DNA of 64,000 bases from Methylothermaceae bacterium (GCA_026981855.1 JALSIB010000038.1:1-64000); one strand, 5' to 3'. Counted from the stretch's first letter, positions 7,924 to 17,366 are shown. Program-made: numbers and translations. The notes: generated by a model not told the origin, from the letters alone.

Positions 7924-9215
7924 CGAAGCTGGTGTTACGGGATGGATATCTTCTCGATCCTGGGCAAGAAACCCTGGAGCAGGGGGATCTGTTCATCGCA
8001 GATGGCAGAATTGTGGGCCTGGGGCAGCCACCGGATGGATTCGTTCCCGACCGGGTGCTGGAGCTGGGGGGGCGGATCGTGTCGCCCGGCCTGATCGACT
8101 TGAGCGTATCTCTGCGTGAACCCGGATTCGAGCACAAGGCCACCATTGCCGGTGAGACCCGGGCCGCGGTCAAGGGGGGGGTGACCACTTTGTGCTGCAG
8201 TCCCGAGACGGAGCCTCCTTGCGATACGCCGGCCGTGATCGAGTTGATCCGGGAAAAGGCCGAACTGGCGGGCCGTTGCAAAGTGATTCCGGTCGGTGCC
8301 CTGAGCCAGGGGCTGGGCGGGGAGTCGTTGAGTGAAATGCACGCCCTCAAGACCGCCGGTTGCCAGGTGGTGGGAAACGGTACCCGGCCCCTGGCCAACC
8401 CTCTGGTCTGGCGCCGCGCTCTGGAATATGCGGCCACCTACGACCTGTTGGTCGTCGTCCGCCCCATGGATCCCTGGCTGGCGGCCAGGGGTAACGTTCA
8501 CGAGGGACCTGTGGCGAGCCGCCTGGGGTTGCCAGGCATCCCCGCCAGCGCCGAAACGGTGGCGGTGGCGCAGATTCTGGCGTTGGTGGAAGAAACCGGT
8601 ACCCGGGTACATTTCACCTGCCTCTCCACTTTCCGGGCCGCTGCGATGATTGGCGCGGCAAGAAAAAACGGGTTGCCGGTCAGCAGTGACGTGGCGGCCC
8701 ACTCCCTGCACCTGACGGAGCAGGCCATCGCGGGATTCGACCCGGCCGCGCATGTGATCCCCCCCTTGCGCACCCTTGCCGACCGCGATGGCCTGCGCGA
8801 GGCTGTGGCCGATGGGGGGATCCAGGCGATCTGTTCCGATCATCAACCCCACGAAGCCGATGCCAAGGCGGATGTGTTCGCCGCCACCGAACCCGGCATT
8901 TCGGCCCTGGAAACCCTCCTCTCCCTGACCCTGAAGCTGGTCGAGGAGGGGGGAATTTCATTGCCCCGGGCCATCTCCCGGCTGACGGCCGGCCCTGCCG
9001 CCATCCTGGGGATTCGGGCGGGCCGCCTGGCGGCCGGTGAAGCCGCCGATCTGTGTGTGTTCGACCCTCAGGCGTCATGGCGGGTGGAGGAGGCGAATTG
9101 GGTCAGCCAGGGGCGCAACACACCCTTCTGGGGGCAAACGATGCCGGGAAAGGTTCGCTATACTCTGGTGGATGGCGAGGTGGTCTACCCCGATGGGGAT
9201 GAGGCCGCCGGCTGA
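7920..9215 (+). CDS. pyrC': Dihydroorotase-like pseudo-enzyme PyrC'
   Basis: The 431-residue protein has the dihydroorotase/amidohydrolase fold: an [10 protein letters not shown] beta-sandwich start, SPGLIDLS...LREPG, and a late AICSDHQPH segment. The metal-binding HxH of active enzymes is replaced: the expected D-x-H-x-H reads D60-L-S62-V-S64. A second histidine region reads RVHFTCLST rather than the usual H-containing ICHVS form. By analogy with Pseudomonas PyrC', it is probably a catalytically dead partner that stabilises PyrB, so an active dihydroorotase must be encoded elsewhere. It overlaps pyrB by an ATGA junction and is convergent with pilU. Confidence 0.92.
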   Translation: MTKLVLRDGYLLDPGQETLEQGDLFIADGRIVGLGQPPDGFVPDRVLELGGRIVSPGLIDLSVSLREPGFEHKATIAGETRAAVKGGVTTLCCSPETEPPCDTPAVIELIREKAELAGRCKVIPVGALSQGLGGESLSEMHALKTAGCQVVGNGTRPLANPLVWRRALEYAATYDLLVVVRPMDPWLAARGNVHEGPVASRLGLPGIPASAETVAVAQILALVEETGTRVHFTCLSTFRAAAMIGAARKNGLPVSSDVAAHSLHLTEQAIAGFDPAAHVIPPLRTLADRDGLREAVADGGIQAICSDHQPHEADAKADVFAATEPGISALETLLSLTLKLVEEGGISLPRAISRLTAGPAAILGIRAGRLAAGEAADLCVFDPQASWRVEEANWVSQGRNTPFWGQTMPGKVRYTLVDGEVVYPDGDEAAG

Positions 9216-9241
9216 TCTCGGAGACGGAATCGGGGGCACGG

Positions 9242-10366
9242 TCAGTCCCCATCGTCCACCAGATGCATTTGATTTTCAGCGCCCGCGAACCGGTCCATTC
9301 CGCCTTCTCCACCCAGCTTGATCATCAGCCGGACTTCGTTGCGGGAGTCGGCGGCGTTGAGGGCGTCCTCGTAGCTGATCTTGCCCGCCTTGTAGAGGTC
9401 GTACAGGCATTGGTCGAAGGTCTGCATCCCCTGTTCCCGCGAACGCTTCATCAGCTCCTTCAGTTTGTGCACTTCCCCCTTGCGGATCATGTCGGAGGCC
9501 AGCGGTGTGTTGATCAGAATCTCCACCGCCGGGTAACGGCCCTCGCCGTCGGCGCGGCGGATCAGTTGCTGGGCGACGATGGCCTTGAGGTTCAGGGACA
9601 GATCCATGAACAGTTGGCTGTGCATGTCCTCGGGAAAGAAGTGGAGAATACGGTCCAGTGCCTGGTTGGCGTTGTTGGCGTGAAGGGTCGAAAGACACAA
9701 ATGGCCCGTTTCGGCAAAGGTGATGGCGTGCTGCATGGTTTCCCGGGTTCTGATTTCGCCGATGAGGATCACGTCCGGGGCCTGTCGCAGGGTGTTTTTC
9801 AGTGCCACTTCGTAGGATTCGGTGTCGGTGCCCACTTCCCGCTGGGTGACGATGCAGCCGTCGTGCCGATGGCTGTATTCGATCGGATCCTCGATGGTGA
9901 TGATGTGGCCGGAGCTGTTGTGGTTGCGGTATTTGAGCATGGAGGCCAGGGAAGTGGATTTACCCGTTCCGGTGGCCCCGACGAAGATGATCAGCCCGCG
10001 CTTGGTCATGGCCAGTTCCTTGAGGATCGGCGGCAGATGCAACTCCTCCACGTCGGGGATGTGATCCTGGATGCGCCGGATCACCATGGCCGGGTGGTTG
10101 CGTTGGTAATAGGCGCTGACGCGGAAGCGGGCCAGGTTGTCTATGCTGATGGCGAAGTTGCATTCCCGGGCGTTTTCGAAGTCGTGCTGCTGACGGCTGT
10201 CCATGCTGCTGAGAACCAGTTCCGCCGCCATGGCCGGAGACAAGTCCTTGGGGCCCAGGGGCTCAAGTTTGCCGTTGACCTTGATGCAGGGGGGGCGTCC
10301 GGCGGTGATGAAAAGATCCGATGCCTCTTTGTGGACCATCAGGGTGAGGAGCGATTCGATGTTCAT
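9242..10366 (-). CDS. pilU: Type IV pilus retraction accessory ATPase PilU
   Basis: The 374-residue GspE/PilT-type secretion ATPase has a Walker A GATGTGKST, Asp box IITIEDPIEYSH, Walker B VILIGEIRTRETM and His box ETGHLCLSTLHANNANQALDR. The longer C-terminus, the ARFRVSAYYQR motif and the second position after pilT identify it as PilU rather than PilT. It is a cytoplasmic hexamer at the pilus base that assists PilT in pilus retraction. A GGGACGGAAG stretch precedes the ATG, and the start lies 15 bases after the pilT stop. No pilin or assembly genes are in the window. Confidence 0.95.
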   Translation of the reverse strand: MNIESLLTLMVHKEASDLFITAGRPPCIKVNGKLEPLGPKDLSPAMAAELVLSSMDSRQQHDFENARECNFAISIDNLARFRVSAYYQRNHPAMVIRRIQDHIPDVEELHLPPILKELAMTKRGLIIFVGATGTGKSTSLASMLKYRNHNSSGHIITIEDPIEYSHRHDGCIVTQREVGTDTESYEVALKNTLRQAPDVILIGEIRTRETMQHAITFAETGHLCLSTLHANNANQALDRILHFFPEDMHSQLFMDLSLNLKAIVAQQLIRRADGEGRYPAVEILINTPLASDMIRKGEVHKLKELMKRSREQGMQTFDQCLYDLYKAGKISYEDALNAADSRNEVRLMIKLGGEGGMDRFAGAENQMHLVDDGD

Positions 10367-10381
10367 CTTCTTCCGTCCCTT

Positions 10382-11416
10382 TTAGAATGCCGTTTTGTTG
10401 ATCGCTTTGACGCGGGCCGTCTGGCGGGAGATCAGACCCTTTTCCACCAGCTCCTGCAAATGCTGATCGAGGGTCTGCATCCCTTCCTTGCGTCCCGTCT
10501 GGATGGCGGAATACATTTGCGCCACCTTGTCTTCCCGGATGAGATTGCGGATCGCCGGGGTGCCGACCATGATCTCCCAGGCCGCCGTGCGGCCGCCGCC
10601 GATCTTTTTCAGCAAGGTCTGGGCGATGACCGCCTGCAACGATTCCGACAGCATGGAGCGGATCATCGCCTTTTCCGCTGCGGGAAACACATCGATGATA
10701 CGGTCGATGGTTTTTGCGGCCGAGGAGGTGTGCAGGGTGCCGAACACCAGATGGCCGGTTTCGGCGGCGGTCAACGCCAGGCGGATGGTTTCCAGGTCGC
10801 GCATTTCCCCCACCAGGATCACGTCCGGGTCTTCGCGCAGGGCCGATCTCAGGGCTTCGTTGAAACCCAGGGTGTCGCGGTGGACCTCCCGCTGGTTGAT
10901 GAGCGACTTCTTGCTCTGGTGCACGAATTCGATGGGATCCTCGATGGTCAATATATGGGTGTAGTTGTTGGAGTTGATGTAATCGATCATCGCCGCCAGG
11001 GTGGTCGATTTACCGGAGCCGGTGGGGCCTGTCACCAGCACCAGTCCCCGCGGCTTTTGGGTGACGTCGCGGAAAAACGCGGGGCACCCCAGATCCTCCA
11101 GCGTCAACACCTTGGAGGGAATGGTGCGGAACACGGCCGCCGCCCCCCGGTCCTGATTGAAGGCGTTGACACGAAAGCGGGCGACGCCGGGCAGCTCGAA
11201 AGAAAAGTCGGTTTCCAGAAACTCTTCGTAATCACGACGCTGCTTGTCGCTCATGATATCGTAAACCAGAGCGTGGACCTCCTTGTGCTCGAGCGCCGGC
11301 ACGTTGATCCGGCGGATGTCTCCATCGACGCGGATCATCGGCGGCAGGCCGGCGGAGAGGTGAAGGTCGGAGGCGTTGTTCTTGACCGAGAAGGCCAACA
11401 ATTCTGCAATGTCCAT
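10382..11416 (-). CDS. pilT: Type IV pilus retraction ATPase PilT
   Basis: The 344-residue ATPase has an N-terminal PAS-like domain, Walker A GPTGSGKST, Asp box ILTIEDPIEFVHQ, Walker B VILVGEMRDLETI and His box ETGHLVFGTLHTSSAAKTIDR. It also has the C-terminal AIRNLIRE motif (AIRNLIREDKV) that is characteristic of PilT and needed for retraction. The length matches the usual 344-345 residues. An AGGAG site lies five bases before the ATG. It is divergent from yggS with under 50 bp between starts, the same neighbourhood as in Pseudomonas. Confidence 0.97.
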   Translation of the reverse strand: MDIAELLAFSVKNNASDLHLSAGLPPMIRVDGDIRRINVPALEHKEVHALVYDIMSDKQRRDYEEFLETDFSFELPGVARFRVNAFNQDRGAAAVFRTIPSKVLTLEDLGCPAFFRDVTQKPRGLVLVTGPTGSGKSTTLAAMIDYINSNNYTHILTIEDPIEFVHQSKKSLINQREVHRDTLGFNEALRSALREDPDVILVGEMRDLETIRLALTAAETGHLVFGTLHTSSAAKTIDRIIDVFPAAEKAMIRSMLSESLQAVIAQTLLKKIGGGRTAAWEIMVGTPAIRNLIREDKVAQMYSAIQTGRKEGMQTLDQHLQELVEKGLISRQTARVKAINKTAF

Positions 11417-11463
11417 GGGAACTCCTGTGAAGATTGAGACTGAAGATCACGATGCGAACGAGT

Positions 11464-12159
11464 ATGGAAAAGTATAGTGCAGCCAATACGGTTGCGGGCC
11501 GGGTGCTTGCGGTGCGGGAAAGGATCGAACAGGCGCGGCGGCGGGCCGGGCGCCGCGGAAAGGTGACGCTGGTGGCGGTGGGGAAGACCCAGCCGGCATC
11601 GAGGTTGCTGCAGGCCTATCTGGCGGGGGTGCGCCATTTCGGCGAGAGCTATCTTCAGGAAGCCTTGCCCAAACAAGAGGCCCTGGGCCATTGTGACATC
11701 ACCTGGCATTTCATCGGTCCTATTCAATCCAACAAGACCCGGTCCATCGCCGCCGGTTTCCACTGGGTCCATGGCGTCGACCGGGTCAAGATCGCCCGCC
11801 GCCTGAGCGACCAGCGGCCTCCCTGGCTGCCGCCGCTCAATGTGTGTTTGCAGGTCAACGTGAGCGGAGAGGCGAGCAAGGCCGGCGTCGCACCCGAAGC
11901 GTTGGAAGAACTGGTGGAGGCGGTGATCCGGCTGCCCCGTCTGCGGTTGCGCGGCCTGATGACGATTCCCGCCCGGGCCGAAGACGATGAGGCCAGGCGC
12001 GCCCCGTTCCAGCGGTTGCGGCAATTGATGGAAGCGCTGTCCCTGTCCGGCGTGGACACCCTGTCGATGGGCATGTCGGCGGATCTGGAAGCGGCCGTCG
12101 AGGAAGGGGCGACCCTGGTGCGGGTGGGGACAGGGATTTTCGGCCCCAGGGGCGGCTGA
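11464..12159 (+). CDS. yggS: PLP homeostasis protein, YggS family
   Basis: The 231-residue alanine-racemase-fold protein binds pyridoxal phosphate through the lysine in VTLVAVGKTQPA. The HFGESYLQEALPK, WHFIGPIQSNKTRSIA, VCLQVNVSGEASKAG and LSMGMSADLEAAVEEGATLVRVGTGIFG blocks cover the family from end to end. YggS/PLPBP proteins buffer free PLP and affect amino-acid pools. In-frame starts at TTG 11434 and ATG 11452 are possible; 11464 is preferred because the extra residues do not resemble the family, although no clear ribosome site decides it. It lies back-to-back with pilT. Confidence 0.94.
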   Translation: MEKYSAANTVAGRVLAVRERIEQARRRAGRRGKVTLVAVGKTQPASRLLQAYLAGVRHFGESYLQEALPKQEALGHCDITWHFIGPIQSNKTRSIAAGFHWVHGVDRVKIARRLSDQRPPWLPPLNVCLQVNVSGEASKAGVAPEALEELVEAVIRLPRLRLRGLMTIPARAEDDEARRAPFQRLRQLMEALSLSGVDTLSMGMSADLEAAVEEGATLVRVGTGIFGPRGG

Positions 12160-12163
12160 GGCG

Positions 12164-14050
12164 TCACACGGTCCGGTTGCCGGAAGCCACTTTGTGGTCG
12201 TTGGAGGAATCCTCCGTGGGATGATGGAACTCCGGAACCAGGGTGTGCAGCAGGATCTGCAATTGTTCCTCGTCATAGCGTTGGCAGGCCAGCGCCATCT
12301 TGGCGACGATATTGGCGATGATTCTGCGGTCGCAGGCTCGCGGGTGGGCGAGGCGCAGCTTGGCGTAGGGCGTGCGGCTCAATTGTTCTTCCTGGTGGAA
12401 AAGTTCCTCGTGGAGTTTTTCGCCGGGACGCAGGCCGATGTATTCGATCTCGATATCGATTCCCGGCCGCTTGCCGCTGAGGCGGATCATTTGTTCCGCC
12501 AGGTAGCGGATGCGGATCGGCTCGCCCATGTCGAGCACGAAGATCTCGCCGCCCTTGCCCACGGCGGCGGCCAGCATGATCAATTGGCAGGCTTCGGGAA
12601 TGGTCATGAAATAGCGGGTGATCGCCTCGTGGGTGACCGTGACCGGACCGCCAGCCCGGATCTGCTCGCGGAACAGGGGCACCACGCTGCCGGCCGAGTC
12701 CAGCACGTTGCCGAAGCGGACGATGACGAAACGGGTCTTTCCCAGCTCGTTGAGGCTCTGGCAGATCATTTCCGCGGCGCGCTTGGTCGCCCCCATCACA
12801 TTGCCCGGGTTGACCGCCTTGTCGGTCGAGATCAGGACGAATTCATCCACCCCGGCGGCGATGGCGGCCTCCGCCATGGTCTGGGTGCCGAGGATATTGT
12901 TGTGAACGGCCTGGCGGCTCTGGTTTTCCAGCAGAGGGACATGCTTGTAGGCGGCGGCGTGGAAAACGGTATGGGGCCGGTGGGTTTCCAGCGCATGGCG
13001 GACCGTGTCGGGGTCGGTGATGTTTCCGAGCAGGGGGACGATCTGCAGCCGGGGGAATTCCCGCTGCAGCACTTTTTCGATCCGGAAAAGATTGTATTCG
13101 CAGCTGTCGAAGATGATGAGCCTCTGCGGAGCCAGGGAAGCCAATTGCCGGCACAGCTCGGAGCCGATGGAGCCGCCGCCGCCGGTCACCATCAGCGTCT
13201 TGCCGTAGAGGTGGTCGTGAATGGCGGCCCAGTCCAGCTGTCCCGGCTTGCGGCCCAGCAAGTCCTCGATGGAGACCCGGCGCAGATCCTTGCCGGAAAC
13301 CGGGTGGCTGACGATTTCCTTGGGGGAGGGCAGGGTCAGGAATGAAACGCCGGCCCGTTCGCTCAGTTCGATGATACGGCGCATCTGCCGGTCGCTCGCC
13401 GAAGGGATGGCCAGCAGGATGGTGTCGATACGGAATTTTTTGACGATCCGGGGGATTTTGCGGCAACCGCCGGCAACCCGGATGCCGTGAATCTCCCGGC
13501 CCTGCTTGCGGGGATCGTCGTCGGCCAGAACCACCGGATGGTATTTCGAAGTGGTATCCGAAAGCAGATCCCGGATCAGGATTTCGCCGGCTCTTCCGGC
13601 CCCCACCACCAACGCCCGCTTGCGGTTCGAGGGACGCGATGCCCGGTCTTTCCAGTCGCGGTAGAGGAGCCTGGGGCCGCCGATCAGGATCGGCAACAGG
13701 GCCGCGTAGATGAACGGTACCGACCGCGGCAGGGATTCCAGTCGGTCGTAGGCGAAGCAGCCCAGGGTGACGAGGGCGGTGCCGACGATCACCGCCTTGC
13801 CGATTTGCAGGAAGTCCGGCAGGGAAGCGAAGCGCCACACGCCGCGATAAAGGCGGAAGTAGTAGAAGGTGGCGGTTTGCACCAGCATGACCCAAGGCAG
13901 GAGGGTCAAGGCGTGGGAAAGCATCTGCGGGGGAATCGGCCCCAGGTTGAAGCGCATCCAGTAGGCGCCGATCCAGGCCAGGGGGATCATGGAAATATCG
14001 TGAAGCATGACGAGAAAAGGGGTGCGCAGCTTCTGAATGATGTGTTCCAT
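12164..14050 (-). CDS. Nucleoside-diphosphate-sugar 4,6-dehydratase, WbpM/CapD family membrane protein
   Basis: The 628-residue protein starts with four transmembrane helices (to about residue 125), followed by a CoA-binding-like domain (about 135-260) and an extended short-chain dehydrogenase domain from about residue 275. The NAD-binding loop is GGGGSIGSE. The catalytic region STDKAVNPGNVMGATKR has methionine where ordinary SDR enzymes have tyrosine, as in WbpM. Such enzymes convert UDP-GlcNAc to a 4-keto-6-deoxy sugar for O-antigen, capsule or glycoprotein glycans. The ATG at 14050 is chosen because GGGAG lies five bases upstream. No other glycan genes are adjacent. Confidence 0.93.
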   Translation of the reverse strand: MEHIIQKLRTPFLVMLHDISMIPLAWIGAYWMRFNLGPIPPQMLSHALTLLPWVMLVQTATFYYFRLYRGVWRFASLPDFLQIGKAVIVGTALVTLGCFAYDRLESLPRSVPFIYAALLPILIGGPRLLYRDWKDRASRPSNRKRALVVGAGRAGEILIRDLLSDTTSKYHPVVLADDDPRKQGREIHGIRVAGGCRKIPRIVKKFRIDTILLAIPSASDRQMRRIIELSERAGVSFLTLPSPKEIVSHPVSGKDLRRVSIEDLLGRKPGQLDWAAIHDHLYGKTLMVTGGGGSIGSELCRQLASLAPQRLIIFDSCEYNLFRIEKVLQREFPRLQIVPLLGNITDPDTVRHALETHRPHTVFHAAAYKHVPLLENQSRQAVHNNILGTQTMAEAAIAAGVDEFVLISTDKAVNPGNVMGATKRAAEMICQSLNELGKTRFVIVRFGNVLDSAGSVVPLFREQIRAGGPVTVTHEAITRYFMTIPEACQLIMLAAAVGKGGEIFVLDMGEPIRIRYLAEQMIRLSGKRPGIDIEIEYIGLRPGEKLHEELFHQEEQLSRTPYAKLRLAHPRACDRRIIANIVAKMALACQRYDEEQLQILLHTLVPEFHHPTEDSSNDHKVASGNRTV

Positions 14051-14160
14051 GGCTCTCCCGTTGTAATTTCGCGACACCTTGTGTCGGCCGTGGCGGTTCC
14101 CTCACGGGGCCGTTCGCCGTGCTGATAATCGTGAATATGCCATGGATTATTGCAAAATAT

Positions 14161-14189
14161 TTGTTCTCTTGGAAGTTGTTTGCTAGGAT
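14161..14189 (+). promoter_or_regulatory. Candidate sigma-70 promoter for the outer-membrane protein gene
   Basis: TTGTTC (14161-14166) and TAGGAT (14184-14189) are separated by 17 bp in an AT-rich stretch about 100 bp upstream of the start at 14286. The -35 match is weak and the -10 match moderate. Its placement in the only non-coding gap before this gene supports it. Confidence 0.4.
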
Positions 14190-14285
14190 TTAAGCCGCAA
14201 GTGTGTTGTTTTTTGGCAAATATGAGGAAACGAACCAGGCGTTTCCGGCCTGATTAATAACTCCGAAAGGGGGAGGATGGTAACA

Positions 14286-15161
14286 ATGAAAACACTAAGA
14301 CAACTTTCCAAGGTTCTGGTGGGCGGTTCTCTGGCGGCGGCCGCGGCGATGGCGCCTCAGGCCCAGGCGCATGGACACGGTGATGCGGACGCCAGAATCC
14401 AGATGCTGGAACAACAATTGATCGAGCTGAAGAAACAGATCGCCGATCTCAAATCCCACGCCGACATCCACCACGAGAAGATCATCGAACTGGACGAGTG
14501 GAAGGACGGGGCTGGCGAACATCTCGACATGGAAAACATGGTCTTCTTCCGTGGTGGCTATTCTCGGATGATGAGCAGCCGCGCCAATGACGTTTTGCCG
14601 TCTCCGGCAGATAAATCAGGGGGTGGCCAAAACGGATTTTATATTGGTGCTGGCTTTGACTTGGGTCTCAGCAAGGATCTGTTTGGCCTGACTGAAGGTA
14701 CTTTCCTGGAAGGGACTGATTTGCTCGGCGAAATCATGTTTGAATACAAGCGCTTCGCCCGAGGGAAGTCGCTGCTGACTGATGCCGATGCCAGCAATGG
14801 CGGTGCCATTCTTGCTGGAGGAGGTGCTTTGGACCCCAACTACGAAACTTCTACTGTGACCCAGTTTACCCTGACGGCTGCGCCCAAGATCAAGTTCATG
14901 CGCGGCAGCGCCTTCCGTCCTTGGATCATTCCGGTGGGCCTGGGCATTCATGTTATCAGCCCCCCATCTGACGGCGTGACCGTGCTCAATCCGGGGCTGA
15001 TGTTCGGTGCCGGTGCCGATTTCAACATCTGGAAGAATCTCTATGTCGGTGCCGATTTCCGTTATCACGTAACGCCGGGTAATGATAGCAGCCTGAATGG
15101 CGTCGAAGATACGGACACCGACGGCCTGACCGCCGGTGGATACGTCGGCTTCAGCTTCTGA
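14286..15161 (+). CDS. Outer-membrane beta-barrel protein with N-terminal coiled coil
   Basis: The 291-residue protein has a signal peptide ending AMAPQAQA, then a histidine-rich AHGHGD stretch and a short coiled coil (ARIQMLEQQLIELKKQIADL). The rest is a series of alternating hydrophobic beta strands ending GGYVGFSF, the terminal phenylalanine typical of Bam substrates. The strong GGGGGAGG site abuts an upstream ATG at 14277 but sits nine bases before the ATG at 14286, which decides the start. It resembles uncharacterised porin-like or surface proteins with a periplasmic coiled coil; no substrate can be assigned. It stands alone, with its own candidate promoter and a strong terminator, suggesting abundant expression. 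Confidence 0.85.
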   Translation: MKTLRQLSKVLVGGSLAAAAAMAPQAQAHGHGDADARIQMLEQQLIELKKQIADLKSHADIHHEKIIELDEWKDGAGEHLDMENMVFFRGGYSRMMSSRANDVLPSPADKSGGGQNGFYIGAGFDLGLSKDLFGLTEGTFLEGTDLLGEIMFEYKRFARGKSLLTDADASNGGAILAGGGALDPNYETSTVTQFTLTAAPKIKFMRGSAFRPWIIPVGLGIHVISPPSDGVTVLNPGLMFGAGADFNIWKNLYVGADFRYHVTPGNDSSLNGVEDTDTDGLTAGGYVGFSF

Positions 15162-15187
15162 CGAGCTGGTCTGATACCAGTCTGTAT

Positions 15188-15215
15188 GAAAGGGGCCGGC
15201 CGGCCCCTTTCTTTT
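15188..15215 (+). terminator. Rho-independent terminator of the outer-membrane protein gene
   Basis: A perfect 24-bp palindrome, GAAAGGGGCCGG at 15188-15199 against CCGGCCCCTTTC at 15200-15211, is followed by TTTT. It lies 26 bp after the stop codon. Confidence 0.88.
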
Positions 15216-15251
15216 GCCCGCCGGGTCTTGCATCCTCTACAATATCCGGCC

Positions 15252-16193
15252 ATGAAAACCCTCTACCCGCCCATCGAACCCTTCCACACCTTCCATCTTC
15301 AAGCCGGCGATCACCGTATTTATTGCGAGCAATCGGGGAGTCCCGAAGGTCTGCCGGTGATGTTCCTCCACGGTGGACCGGGATCCGGGTGCAAGCCCGA
15401 CCACCGGCGCTTCTTCGATCCCGGCCGTTACCGCATCGTTCTGATGGACCAGCGGGGAGCTGGCCGCTCGGAACCTTTGGGTGAATTGCGCCACAACGAT
15501 ACCTGGAAACTGCTGGGGGATCTGGAGTCCCTCAGAAAGGCCCTCGGAATCAACCGCTGGGTGCTTTTTGGCGGCTCCTGGGGGGCGGCCTTGGCGCTGC
15601 TCTACGCCCAGAAACACCCCGAGCGGGTTCTGGGGATGATCCTGCGCGGCGTGTTTCTGGCCCGGCAGTATGATCTCGACTGGTTCGTCCAGGACGGGGT
15701 GCGGAGAATCTATCCCGACCGCTGGCACGAACTGGTGACCAGTCTGCCGGTCACCGGCTGGAACGATGTGGTCCAGGGCATGTACAAGGCGGTGATCGGT
15801 TCCAACGAGGCCTTGCGGAACCGTGTCGCTTTAGCGTGGAACCGCTGGGGCGGCGCGGTGACCTTGGGGCGGGCGTTCGACCCGGAGGCGGCCCCCGATC
15901 CGGCGGAGATCCTCCCCAAGGCGAGAATCGAATTGCACTATGCCGCTCACCGCTATTTTCTCCGGGAAAACCAGATTCTGCGAAACTGCCCGCTTATCCG
16001 CGCCATACCCTGCACCCTCGTTCACGGCCGCCGGGACTTGGTGTGCCCGGTGGAAAGCGCGTTCACCCTCAAGCGTCATCTGCCCGGCGCCAAATTGAAG
16101 ATTCTGGAAAACGCCGGTCACATCGCGGCGGGCGAGGAAATGATCGACGCGCTGGTGACGAGCGCCGACGAGATGGCGGAGCGGTTGTCATGA
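15252..16193 (+). CDS. pip: Prolyl aminopeptidase (proline iminopeptidase)
   Basis: The 313-residue alpha/beta hydrolase removes N-terminal proline from peptides in the cytoplasm. The HGGPGSGCKPDHRRFFDP block, the nucleophile elbow GGSWGAALALLYA, the catalytic aspartate in HGRRDLVCP and the histidine in NAGHIAAGEE are present in the expected order. Start and length match the bacterial Pip family (MKTLYPPIEPFHTFHL). An in-frame upstream extension to 15186 would run through the preceding terminator and is rejected. A ubiX-like gene follows ten bases later. Confidence 0.94.
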   Translation: MKTLYPPIEPFHTFHLQAGDHRIYCEQSGSPEGLPVMFLHGGPGSGCKPDHRRFFDPGRYRIVLMDQRGAGRSEPLGELRHNDTWKLLGDLESLRKALGINRWVLFGGSWGAALALLYAQKHPERVLGMILRGVFLARQYDLDWFVQDGVRRIYPDRWHELVTSLPVTGWNDVVQGMYKAVIGSNEALRNRVALAWNRWGGAVTLGRAFDPEAAPDPAEILPKARIELHYAAHRYFLRENQILRNCPLIRAIPCTLVHGRRDLVCPVESAFTLKRHLPGAKLKILENAGHIAAGEEMIDALVTSADEMAERLS

Positions 16194-16203
16194 GGGCGGG
16201 GGA

Positions 16204-16779
16204 ATGAGCAAGCGCCTGATCGTCGCCATGACGGGCGCCACCGGCGCCGTCTATGGCGTCCGGATGCTGGAACTGCTGGCCGGCAGGACGGACTGGCAGA
16301 CCCACCTGATCGTTTCCCAGGCCGGATTGGTGAATCTCAAGCACGAACTGGGGATGACGAAGCGCCAGATCCATGCGCTGGCCGACGTGCATCATCACGT
16401 CGACGATATCGCCGCCTCGATCGCCAGCGGCGCCTTTCGTATCGACGGCATGGTGATCGCCCCCTGTTCGATGAAGACCCTGGCGGCGGTGGCCCATGGT
16501 TTCGGCGACAATCTCATCACCCGCGCCGCCGACGTGACCTTGAAAGAGCGCCGCCGCCTGGTGCTGGTGCCGAGGGAGACGCCCCTGAACCTGGCCCATC
16601 TGCGCAACATGGTCGCGGTGACGGAAATGGGGGGGATCGTCTTCCCCCCCCTGCCGGCCTTCTATGGCGGCGACAAAACCCTGACGCGGATGATCGACGA
16701 GAGCGTGGGGCGGATACTGGGCTTTTTCGGAATCGAAATCGACGGCCTGGTGGAAATTTGGCGGGGATTGAAGCGATAA
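16204..16779 (+). CDS. ubiX: UbiX-like flavin prenyltransferase
   Basis: The 191-residue flavoprotein has the N-terminal VAMTGATGAVYGVRMLELL and the central MVIAPCSMKTLAAVAHGFGDNLITRAADV and VLVPRETPLNLAHLRNM blocks of UbiX/Pad1. These enzymes prenylate FMN to make the cofactor of UbiD-type decarboxylases, used in ubiquinone synthesis. The closely related 'subunit B' of hydroxyarylic acid decarboxylases cannot be excluded, and no ubiD is nearby. A GGGCGGGGG stretch precedes the ATG. The gene follows pip closely on the same strand. Confidence 0.88.
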   Translation: MSKRLIVAMTGATGAVYGVRMLELLAGRTDWQTHLIVSQAGLVNLKHELGMTKRQIHALADVHHHVDDIAASIASGAFRIDGMVIAPCSMKTLAAVAHGFGDNLITRAADVTLKERRRLVLVPRETPLNLAHLRNMVAVTEMGGIVFPPLPAFYGGDKTLTRMIDESVGRILGFFGIEIDGLVEIWRGLKR

Positions 16780-16808
16780 TTGAATCCGGGATTTTGGAGA
16801 CATTCCTT

Positions 16809-17366
16809 ATGGATGAGCCGGCAAAGAAACCCGTCAGTTACGAAGATATCCGCCGTCTGCCCGAAAACCTGGTGGGAGAGATCATCGCTGGTGAACTGTA
16901 CACCCATCCCCGCCCGGCGCCGAAACATGCCTGGGCCCATTCGGCCTTGGGAGGCAGCATTGGTGAAGCCTATAGTTGGGGCAGTGGCGGTCCTGGCGGC
17001 TGGTGGATCATCGACGAGCCGGAACTGCATCTCGGTGCCGACGTCCTGGTTCCTGATCTGGCCGGCTGGCGCCGGGAACGGATGCCGGCGTTGCCGGAGA
17101 CCGCCTGGTTCGAGTTGGCACCCGACTGGATCTGTGAGGTGCTGTCGCCCTCCACCGCCCGGGTCGACCGGGCCCTCAAGATGCCCCTCTACGCCCGCCA
17201 GGGCGTCGCCTATCTGTGGCTGGTGGATCCGGCGCTGAAGACCTTGGAAGTTTATGTTCTGGAAAACGGCCACTGGTGTTTTCTTGTCGCTCTGAAGGAT
17301 GACGATCCGGTACGTCAGCCGCCTTTCGAGGCCATCGAGTTTCCCCTGGACCGGCTGTGGGCCTAA
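16809..17366 (+). CDS. Uma2-family (DUF820) PD-(D/E)XK-like protein
   Basis: The 185-residue product has the Uma2 core: an early glutamate in [26 protein letters not shown], then [19 protein letters not shown] and [14 protein letters not shown]. The D...ExL...K spacing suggests a restriction-endonuclease-like fold. Such proteins are very abundant in cyanobacteria and some bacteria, with unknown substrate. The ATG at 16809 is preferred over an upstream in-frame start inside ubiX because GGAG lies upstream and the family begins here. A second member is at 30316. Its stop codon overlaps the bioA stop on the opposite strand. Confidence 0.9.
   Translation: MDEPAKKPVSYEDIRRLPENLVGEIIAGELYTHPRPAPKHAWAHSALGGSIGEAYSWGSGGPGGWWIIDEPELHLGADVLVPDLAGWRRERMPALPETAWFELAPDWICEVLSPSTARVDRALKMPLYARQGVAYLWLVDPALKTLEVYVLENGHWCFLVALKDDDPVRQPPFEAIEFPLDRLWA

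Noticed and set aside
9263-11437. A 724-codon open frame on the + strand across pilU and pilT
   Set aside because: It is fully antisense to two clear secretion ATPases. The product has no recognisable domain, and GC-rich codon usage explains the long open frame.
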